A stretch of 14,227 bases of DNA. Source: Desulfuromonadaceae bacterium. Its GTDB lineage: Bacteria; Desulfobacterota; Desulfuromonadia; Desulfuromonadales; Geopsychrobacteraceae. The stretch covers positions 1 to 14,227 of the forward strand of contig JADGED010000048.1 of NCBI GenBank assembly GCA_016744555.1, in the 5' to 3' direction. Below, in pieces: positions 6,324 through 12,027 of this stretch (its first letter is position 1; the number at the start of each line of letters is the position of its first letter). A program made the translations under genes and the position numbers. The notes under the pieces are model-generated. The model did not search any database, was not told the DNA's origin, and was given only the letters and a program-made list of their open reading frames with translations.

Positions 6324-9169
6324 TGGGCAAGGTAAGAGTATACGAACTCGCTAAAACAATGGGTCTCGAAAACAAAGATTTGCTGACTAAATTGGAAGAG
6401 GCAAAAATTGAAGTATCTTCCCATTCAAGTTCCCTTTCTGAGGAAGACCAGCAAAAACTTGCGGACTTTATCAATCCTCCAGAAGAAAAAATCGAAGAGG
6501 CTAAAATAAAGCCAGGGATCATTCGGAGGCGTCGTAAGGTTGTTCGCACTGAGGTTGAAGCGAACACTGAGGAACCTGTGGTTAGTGCTGAAGAGCCCGC
6601 TCCTGAAGTTACCGAGGCTGCTGAACCAGTTACTCCTGCTGAGGTTGTTGAAACTGAAGCGGTTGAGCCAGTTCCTGTATTAGAAGTTGCTCCCGCAGCA
6701 GAAGAGCAACCGTTAGTTGAAACCTCAGAGGCACCTGTAGAGGTTACTGCTACCGAGCCAGAAGTAGTAGCTACTGTTGTAGAGCCTGAAGCGCCTGCTG
6801 AAATTATAGTTGAACCAGTTGTGACAGAAGAACCTGTCGCTAAGGTTGAGCCTGTATTAGAAAAACAGCCTGAAATTATCGAAGCTGTGGCTGAAGCCGT
6901 TGCAGAACCAGTACCTGCTCCTGTTGCTGAACCTGTTGTTGAAGCGAAAAAAGCTAAAACTACTCCAGATCGAGCTACCGGAAATAGAGCAAAAATTCTG
7001 GGTCGCGTAGAGTTACCCCAAGCAGCTCCAGCTGGGCAACGTAAACAACGTAATGGTGCACGTCCTGCTAGACCAGATAATAAAAAGCCTGTTCGTCCAG
7101 CTAGACCCGGTGGCCCAGGTGCAAATCAAGGCGCTCCAGGTAACCAAGGTGCTCCTGGTAACAAACGTACTCAACCTGCACCGCTAGCGCCATTGGATCA
7201 GCCACTTCCTGAAAAGGAGGGGCGTAATAATAAAAAGCGCAAAAAGGGACAACGTGATGACAATAATAACCAAGACGGTAGAGTTCAACGTCGTGGTCGT
7301 CGCGTAGAGGTCTTTGAGCCAGGCCGCGGTGGTCATAAGAAGAAACGTGGTGGAAAAAACGTTAAGCATGGTAAGCAGACCGAAGTTACTGTCAGTAAAG
7401 CAATTAAGCGGATTGTTAAGATAAGTGATTCCATTACTGTCGGTGAATTAGCAAAGCTGATGGGGGTTAAAGCCAAAGATCTTATCGCTGAGTTGATGCG
7501 TCAAGGTTCAATGGTTACTATCAATCACCCACTCGATTTTGATTCTGCTGCAATTTTGGCTTCTGAGTTTAATCATGAAGTTGAAAATGTTGCATTTGAT
7601 GAGGAGACTATTCTTGACGTAGAGGCAACAAAAGAGGCTGAAGATAAAGCCGAAGACCTCGAGACAAGACCTCCTATCGTCACTATTATGGGTCACGTTG
7701 ACCACGGTAAAACCAGTTTGCTCGATGCTATTCGTGAAGCCAACGTTACCGAAGGTGAGGCTGGCGGAATTACACAGCATATCGGTGCTTACGACGTTGA
7801 ATTGAATGGTAAAAAGATTACTTTCCTCGACACCCCTGGTCACGAAGCATTTACTGCAATGCGTGCTCGTGGTGCCGATGTAACCGATATTGTTATTTTG
7901 GTTGTTGCCGCTGATGACGGTGTAATGCCGCAAACTAAAGAGGCGATCAGCCACTCTAAGGCAGCCGGTGTTCCAATTATTATTGCAGTCAATAAAATTG
8001 ATAAGCCAGATGCCAATCCTGAGCGGGTAAAGCAAGAATTAACTGAATATGAGTTGGTTCCTGAAGAGTGGGGTGGTGACACCATCTTTGTTGATGTCTC
8101 GGCAAAGAAACAAACCAATCTTGACACCCTATTGGAAATGGTTCTGTTGCAAGCTGAAGTGCTTGAATTGCAAGCTAATCCAAATAAACGGGCTAAAGGT
8201 TCTATCGTTGAAGCGCGGCTTGATAAAGGTCGTGGCCCGATTGCAACGGTATTGGTTCAGGATGGTACCTTAAAAATGGGCGATTCCATTGTTGCTGGCC
8301 TTCACTATGGTAGAGTTCGTTCCATGGTAAATGCTGCCGGTAAGGTGGTTAAAGAAGCTGGCCCAGCTTTCCCCGTTGAGGTTACTGGTCTTGGTGGTGT
8401 CCCTAACGCAGGTGATACCTTCCATGCGGTTGAAAACGAAAAAGCGGCTAAAGATGTTTCTCAGCACCGCCAGGCCAAGCAGCGTGAAATTGACCTATCG
8501 AAGAGTAGTAAGGTTTCTCTTGATCAGTTGTTCGCAAAAATGCAAGAAGGTGTGGTTGAAGAGTTGGCTGTAATCGTTAAGGCCGACGTCCAAGGTTCTG
8601 TTGAAGCTGTTCGTGATACCTTGGAGAAACTCTCTACTGATGCATGTCGTTTGAATATTATCCATACTGGTGTCGGTGGTATCTCTGAGAGTGATGTGAC
8701 TCTGGCAACTGCTTCAAACGCTATTGTCCTTGGCTTCAATGTACGTCCAGAAACTAAAGCGAAAATATTGTCTGAAACAGAAAAAGTCGATATCCGTCTT
8801 TACTCAGTTATTTACGACGCTGTTAACGATATTCGTGATGCGATGGAAGGCTTGCTTGCTCCGACCATTAAAGAGAAAGAGCTTGGTAAAGTTGAAGTCC
8901 GTGATACTTTCCATGTTTCCCGTGTCGGTACGATTGCAGGTTGTTTTGTTACTGACGGTAAAATTTTACGCAATGCTCAAACCCGACTTGTTCGTGATAA
9001 CGTCGTCGTTTGGGAAGGCAAGTTGAGCTCATTAAAGCGCTTCAAAGATGATGCTAAAGAGGTCGGTAACGGTTACGAGTGTGGTATCGGTCTAGAAAAA
9101 TATAATGATATTAAAGTCGGCGATGTTATAGAAGTGTTTGAGTTTGAAGAAGTTAAGACTAGTCTTTAG
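6323..9169 (+). CDS. infB: Translation initiation factor IF-2
   Basis: IF-2 is the GTPase that places initiator fMet-tRNA on the 30S subunit and promotes 50S joining. The 948-residue protein begins with an IF2_N module (1-50, RVYELAKTMGLENKDLL). A long acidic Glu/Pro/Val/Ala linker (about 75-208) follows, then a basic Arg/Lys/Gly/Asn stretch (about 209-365) and a second IF2_N module (about 366-417, SITVGELAKLMGVKAKDL). The G domain has G1 GHVDHGKTS at 457-465, the switch segment GGITQHIGAY, G3 DTPGH at 503-507, G4 NKID at 557-560 and G5 SAK at 593-595. Domains II, III and the tRNA-binding C-terminal domain follow and look intact. The ATG at 6323 overlaps the ylxR stop (TGATG) and has AAGGGAG (6311-6317) 5 bases upstream. 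A TTG at 6320 is in frame but too close to that site. Internal starts giving shorter IF-2 forms, as in E. coli, cannot be assigned. Confidence 0.97.
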   Translation: MGKVRVYELAKTMGLENKDLLTKLEEAKIEVSSHSSSLSEEDQQKLADFINPPEEKIEEAKIKPGIIRRRRKVVRTEVEANTEEPVVSAEEPAPEVTEAAEPVTPAEVVETEAVEPVPVLEVAPAAEEQPLVETSEAPVEVTATEPEVVATVVEPEAPAEIIVEPVVTEEPVAKVEPVLEKQPEIIEAVAEAVAEPVPAPVAEPVVEAKKAKTTPDRATGNRAKILGRVELPQAAPAGQRKQRNGARPARPDNKKPVRPARPGGPGANQGAPGNQGAPGNKRTQPAPLAPLDQPLPEKEGRNNKKRKKGQRDDNNNQDGRVQRRGRRVEVFEPGRGGHKKKRGGKNVKHGKQTEVTVSKAIKRIVKISDSITVGELAKLMGVKAKDLIAELMRQGSMVTINHPLDFDSAAILASEFNHEVENVAFDEETILDVEATKEAEDKAEDLETRPPIVTIMGHVDHGKTSLLDAIREANVTEGEAGGITQHIGAYDVELNGKKITFLDTPGHEAFTAMRARGADVTDIVILVVAADDGVMPQTKEAISHSKAAGVPIIIAVNKIDKPDANPERVKQELTEYELVPEEWGGDTIFVDVSAKKQTNLDTLLEMVLLQAEVLELQANPNKRAKGSIVEARLDKGRGPIATVLVQDGTLKMGDSIVAGLHYGRVRSMVNAAGKVVKEAGPAFPVEVTGLGGVPNAGDTFHAVENEKAAKDVSQHRQAKQREIDLSKSSKVSLDQLFAKMQEGVVEELAVIVKADVQGSVEAVRDTLEKLSTDACRLNIIHTGVGGISESDVTLATASNAIVLGFNVRPETKAKILSETEKVDIRLYSVIYDAVNDIRDAMEGLLAPTIKEKELGKVEVRDTFHVSRVGTIAGCFVTDGKILRNAQTRLVRDNVVVWEGKLSSLKRFKDDAKEVGNGYECGIGLEKYNDIKVGDVIEVFEFEEVKTSL

Positions 9170-9184
9170 TGGAGAAAATGAACG

Positions 9185-9571
9185 TTGAGTAGTTATCGTC
9201 CCGAAAGAATTGGCGAGCAAATCCATAAAGAAGTGTCTAAGCTGTTAATGTACAGCATTAAGGATCCTCGGGTTGCTGTCGTTACCATTAGCGGAGTAGA
9301 GGTTTCTCGTGACATCAGTTCTGCCCGGATTTTTTTCACCATAAGTGGTGATGCCGGTGCTGCAGATAATAGTGCTGAGCGCAAAGAGGCTGAGCGGGGG
9401 TTAAAGAGTATTGCTCCCTTCATTCGTCGTGAACTGGGTAAGATCATGCAGTTACGCTTTGTTCCAGCAATTCGTTTTAAGTATGACGAGTCTGTAGCTT
9501 ACGGACAAAAAATCGATGCCTTATTGCATCAAGTACAGGATGACTTAAATGATAGTTCAGCAGATAGTTGA
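9185..9571 (+). CDS. rbfA: 30S ribosome-binding factor RbfA
   Basis: RbfA is a KH-like protein that binds the immature 30S subunit and helps 16S rRNA 5'-end maturation, notably in the cold. The 128-residue length is normal. Family features are YRPERIGEQIHKEVSKLL at the N-terminus, IKDPRVAVVTISGVEVSRD, and the C-terminal segment LRFVPAIRFKYDESV. The start must be the TTG at 9185: the family N-terminus begins right there, and the next in-frame ATG (9248) would remove conserved residues. GGAG at 9171-9174 lies 10 bases upstream, a long but workable spacing. An ATG at 9178 in another frame opens only four codons and stops at 9192, straddling the TTG. The combination of a rare start and this mini-frame may hold RbfA synthesis below that of IF-2. 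It begins 15 bases after infB and overlaps nrnA by 23 bases. Confidence 0.94.
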   Translation: MSSYRPERIGEQIHKEVSKLLMYSIKDPRVAVVTISGVEVSRDISSARIFFTISGDAGAADNSAERKEAERGLKSIAPFIRRELGKIMQLRFVPAIRFKYDESVAYGQKIDALLHQVQDDLNDSSADS

Positions 9572-10499
9572 GCAAATTCAGAATAATCAACGGTTTTTGG
9601 TTGTTGCCCATGAAAACCCCGATGGCGATGCCATTGGTTCTACCTTAGGGTTAGCTATAGCCTTACTGGAAATGGGTAAGGATGTTGTCGCCTTTAATGT
9701 CGATCCTGTCCCCGAGATTATGCAGTTTTTACCTCAATCTGAACTAATTGTTAGCCAATTGCCTGATAGTGCTAGCTTTGATGTTGCATTTGTCCTTGAT
9801 GCTGGTGAATTACATAGAACTACTTTGCCGGTAAAAGATCTCTGTAATACCCTGATTAACATAGATCACCACCCCCATTCTGATTTTGGTGATATTAATT
9901 ATCTCGATACATCTGCTTGTGCAACTGCTGTAATGGTTCACCGTGTTTTGGTAGCGTGTAAGCACGAAATAAGTTTACCTGTCGCTAAAGCTTTATATCT
10001 GGGAATAATTTCCGATACGGGATCATTTCGCTATTCAAGTGCAAATAGTGAAGCCTTTGCAGTCGCCGGTGAACTTATCAAGCTGGGGGTTGATACTTGG
10101 GATATCTCCAGCAATTTGTATGAAAGTCATACCCCTGAACGGATGAAGCTGTTGGGTGCAGTATTGCCATCATTACAGATTTCATCCTGTGGCAATTACG
10201 CTTCTGTCTCTATGGGATTAGAAACTTTAGAATTAACAGGTTCTTCAGCTGAATATGCCGATGGTTTTGTTAATTATCCACGTTCTATTCGTGGTGTAGA
10301 AGTTGCCATGTTCTTCAATGAAATTGCTAGTAATATGTATAAAATCAGTTTCCGCTCCCGTGGTAAAATTGATGTCGGTAGTTTATCCAATAGCCTAGGT
10401 GGTGGTGGTCACCACAATGCTGCTGGAGCCAAGTTGTCTGGTAGCCTTGAAGAAGTTAAAGGCACCGTCTTTCCTTTGCTTGACCAACTCTTTAGCTGA
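9549..10499 (+). CDS. nrnA: NrnA-like DHH/DHHA1 phosphoesterase (oligoribonuclease / pAp phosphatase)
   Basis: This 316-residue cytoplasmic phosphoesterase has the DHH-DHHA1 layout of NrnA/YtqI. The DHH domain carries AHENPDGDAIGS (H21, D25, D27), VLDAGELHR (D84), the signature NIDHHPHSDFG (D106-H108) and LGIISDTGSFRYSS (D156); these residues bind two Mn ions. The C-terminal DHHA1 domain ends in LGGGGHHNAAGAKLSG, around residues 283-298, which binds substrate. Characterised relatives degrade RNA fragments of two to five nucleotides and dephosphorylate 3'-phosphoadenosine 5'-phosphate; lineages lacking Orn rely on it. Both activities are inferred here. The ATG at 9549 lies within the end of rbfA (23-base overlap) with AGGATGA (9538-9544) upstream, so coupling is likely. 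TruB starts 5 bases after its stop. Length excludes RecJ, which is much longer. Confidence 0.92.
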   Translation: MIVQQIVEQIQNNQRFLVVAHENPDGDAIGSTLGLAIALLEMGKDVVAFNVDPVPEIMQFLPQSELIVSQLPDSASFDVAFVLDAGELHRTTLPVKDLCNTLINIDHHPHSDFGDINYLDTSACATAVMVHRVLVACKHEISLPVAKALYLGIISDTGSFRYSSANSEAFAVAGELIKLGVDTWDISSNLYESHTPERMKLLGAVLPSLQISSCGNYASVSMGLETLELTGSSAEYADGFVNYPRSIRGVEVAMFFNEIASNMYKISFRSRGKIDVGSLSNSLGGGGHHNAAGAKLSGSLEEVKGTVFPLLDQLFS

Positions 10500-10504
10500 T
10501 ATTT

Positions 10505-11407
10505 GTGCACGGTCTTCTACTGATTGATAAGTCTGCCGGAATGACATCGCACGATGTCGTTCGCCAAGTGCGACGAATATTTAAAACCCGCAAAGTTGGT
10601 CATGCCGGAACCCTTGATCCTTTAGCTACTGGAGTATTGCCAGTTGCCATTGGTGATGGAACTAAAATTCTCCAATTTTTACTTGCCGAAAATAAATCTT
10701 ACCGCGCTACATTTAAACTGGGAATAAGCACCGATACCCTTGATGCGGAAGGTAAAATCCTGCTTGAGCGTGACGTGCCCACCATTACTGCCGCTACCTT
10801 GGAGTCTATTTTAGCTCAGTTTCGAGGCGAAATAGAGCAGGTACCACCGATGTATTCTGCTTTAAAACAAAATGGTGTACCTCTGTATAAATTGGCTCGT
10901 GAAGGTAAAACGGTAGAGCGGAAAGCACGGCAGGTAAGTATTGAGCGGTTGGAACTGCTCAGCTTTGATCAGCAAAACATCACTATTGAAGTTGATTGTT
11001 CTAAAGGAACTTATATTAGAACTTTAGTCAGTGATATCGGTGAGCAATTAGGCTGTGGAGCCCATTTAACGGTTTTGCGACGGTTACAAAGTGGGGTGTT
11101 CTCTATTGATGAGTGTATAACTCTCGATAGTTTAGCTGCATTAGATGAACCGCAATCGGTATTGTTGTCCTTAGATACTGCCTTAAGAAATTGTCCTGCC
11201 GTACAGCTCGACGATGCTGCAACAGCTGCATTGAAGTTTGGCATTCCACCAGAATCAACTCAAGTAGATGGTAGTGGTTACGCTAGTGAAGATTTAGTTC
11301 GCTTACAAGTCAATCATAAGTTAGCGGCAATTGCCCGTTATCAGCCATTACGGATTAAAGAAAAACGTGGTGATTTTGAACTTATTAAGGTGTTTGTAAG
11401 TTGTTAA
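10505..11407 (+). CDS. truB: tRNA pseudouridine-55 synthase TruB
   Basis: TruB converts U55 in the T-loop of nearly all elongator tRNAs to pseudouridine and also helps tRNA folding. The 300-residue protein opens GLLLIDKSAGMTSHDVV, followed by RKVGHAGTLDPLATGVLPV with the catalytic nucleophile D38. Next come the conserved QVPPMYSALKQNGVPLYKLA around 115-135 and CSKGTYIRTLVSDIGEQLG around 165-183. The C-terminal portion (about 240-300, with ALKFGIPP and AIARYQPLRIKEKRGDFE) is a PUA-like RNA-binding region. The GTG at 10505 gives the canonical N-terminus; no clear Shine-Dalgarno precedes it, and nrnA stops only 5 bases upstream, so termination-reinitiation is the likely mode. It is the last gene of the rimP-truB run before the 122-base gap to rpsO. 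Confidence 0.96.
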   Translation: MHGLLLIDKSAGMTSHDVVRQVRRIFKTRKVGHAGTLDPLATGVLPVAIGDGTKILQFLLAENKSYRATFKLGISTDTLDAEGKILLERDVPTITAATLESILAQFRGEIEQVPPMYSALKQNGVPLYKLAREGKTVERKARQVSIERLELLSFDQQNITIEVDCSKGTYIRTLVSDIGEQLGCGAHLTVLRRLQSGVFSIDECITLDSLAALDEPQSVLLSLDTALRNCPAVQLDDAATAALKFGIPPESTQVDGSGYASEDLVRLQVNHKLAAIARYQPLRIKEKRGDFELIKVFVSC

Positions 11408-11422
11408 TAGCCAAGATTAATC

Positions 11423-11452
11423 TTTACATGCGAACTTTACCTGTGGTAGATA
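11423..11452 (+). promoter_or_regulatory. Candidate promoter for rpsO
   Basis: TTTACA (11423-11428, 5 of 6 to the -35 consensus) and TAGATA (11447-11452, 3 of 6 to the -10 consensus) are separated by 18 bases in the gap between truB and rpsO. A start near 11459 would give an rpsO leader of about 70 bases. E. coli rpsO also has its own promoter in this gap. The -10 match is poor, so this is only a candidate. Confidence 0.35.
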
Positions 11453-11479
11453 TCGCAACTCTGTAAACAAGTATTAAAT

Positions 11480-11495
11480 AGCCACGCCACTGGCT
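11480..11495 (+). other. Short stem-loop in the rpsO leader
   Basis: AGCCA (11480-11484) pairs with TGGCT (11491-11495) around CGCCAC, and a T-rich stretch follows. It lies 22 bases before the rpsO Shine-Dalgarno. It may be a weak terminator of the truB operon or part of an S15-responsive leader; E. coli S15 represses its own mRNA through a pseudoknot, but no equivalent pseudoknot could be drawn with confidence. Confidence 0.35.
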
Positions 11496-11529
11496 TTATC
11501 GTTTTATTGAACTTAAAAAGGAGATTAAC

Positions 11530-11796
11530 GTGCTCGGCACTGACCGCAAACAAGAAATCATTAAAGAGTATATGCGTCACGAAGGTGATACTGGTTCACC
11601 AGAAGTACAAATTGCACTTCTGACCGAACGTATTACTTATCTGACAGCCCATTTTAAAACCCATAAAAAAGACCATCATTCACGTCGTGGTCTCTTGAAA
11701 ATGGTTGGACAACGTCGCCGCTTGCTTGATTACTTAGTTAAGCAAGATGTAGAGCGTTACCGGACTATTATTAAGTCATTAGGTCTACGTCGCTAG
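11530..11796 (+). CDS. rpsO: 30S ribosomal protein S15
   Basis: S15 is a primary 16S rRNA-binding protein of the small-subunit central domain and contributes to a bridge with the 50S subunit. At 88 residues it has the exact family length. Diagnostic segments are HEGDTGSPEVQIALLTERI, HFKTHKKDHHSRRGLLKMVG with the rRNA-contacting KDHHSRRGL core, and QRRRLLDYLVKQDVERY. It ends IKSLGLRR. The GTG at 11530 is preceded by a strong AAGGAG (11518-11523) 6 bases upstream, so high expression is possible despite the GTG. A strong terminator begins 3 bases after the stop. The rpsO-pnp order is conserved across many bacteria. Confidence 0.98.
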   Translation: MLGTDRKQEIIKEYMRHEGDTGSPEVQIALLTERITYLTAHFKTHKKDHHSRRGLLKMVGQRRRLLDYLVKQDVERYRTIIKSLGLRR

Positions 11797-11798
11797 TA

Positions 11799-11838
11799 AA
11801 AAGCAGCATGTCCTAGGTAGGACATGCTGCTTTTCTAT
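11799..11838 (+). terminator. Strong intrinsic terminator between rpsO and pnp
   Basis: A perfect 15-bp stem pairs AAAAGCAGCATGTCC (11799-11813) with GGACATGCTGCTTTT (11820-11834) around a TAGGTA loop, followed by CTATT. It begins 2 bases after the rpsO stop. The A-run before the stem and T-run after it make it a potentially two-way terminator, although no opposing gene is present. It should end most rpsO transcripts and protect their 3' ends, with pnp expressed by readthrough or from its own promoter. Confidence 0.93.
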
Positions 11839-11852
11839 TACCTGTATCATTG

Positions 11853-11883
11853 TTGAAAATGGCCATAACCGGCCAATTATACA
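11853..11883 (+). promoter_or_regulatory. Candidate pnp promoter with inverted TGGCC/GGCCA in the spacer
   Basis: TTGAAA (11853-11858) resembles a -35 and the AATTATACA stretch at 11875-11883 offers -10-like hexamers (AATTAT or TATACA, 4 of 6 each), with 16 to 19 bases between depending on the choice. Between them lies TGGCC-N6-GGCCA (11860-11875). A pnp-specific promoter is expected because the terminator at 11799-11838 separates pnp from rpsO. The hexamers are imperfect, so this remains a candidate. Confidence 0.35.
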
Positions 11884-11901
11884 CTGATTCAGGTATTTTT
11901 T

Positions 11902-11986
11902 TTGGCTGAGGAGGCTGTCCGGAGAGAATTTCTGCCATGACTGCAGCGATTGTCTCAGGCCAACCTCCGATAGCTTTTATCAAGCT
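11902..11986 (+). promoter_or_regulatory. Structured pnp leader with alternative pairings
   Basis: TTGGC (11902-11906) pairs with GCCAA (11959-11963), and TGAG (11907-11910) pairs with CTCA (11954-11957) with one bulged G, closing an interior of about 43 bases that holds further short pairings (GCTG 11914-11917 with CAGC 11944-11947). GGAGG (11910-11914) could instead pair with CCTCC (11964-11968). A small hairpin AGCTT/AAGCT follows (11972-11976, 11982-11986). In E. coli the pnp leader is a long hairpin cut by RNase III and then degraded by PNPase, giving autoregulation; the layout here is similar but the homology is inferred. Confidence 0.5.
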
Positions 11987-12027
11987 CAGGTTCCATATGG
12001 ATGGAATCTAAATTTAAGGAGTACAAC

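Noticed and set aside
6551..6960. The GAACCTGTT-like recurring units in infB as a DNA repeat array
   Set aside because: The units are irregular in spacing and are explained by codons for Glu-Pro-Val in the low-complexity linker.
7214..7260. AAGGAGGGG inside infB as an internal ribosome site for a short IF-2 form
   Set aside because: No in-frame ATG, GTG or TTG lies at a suitable distance downstream; the motif just encodes Lys-Glu-Gly in the linker.
7508..8035. A 175-codon open frame on the minus strand, and another at 7840-8127
   Set aside because: Both lie antisense to the IF-2 G domain, have no recognisable protein motifs, and arise from the codon bias of infB.
12001..12027. Upstream in-frame ATG for pnp
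   Set aside because: No Shine-Dalgarno precedes it, and AAGGAG lies inside this stretch at the right distance for the ATG at 12028.
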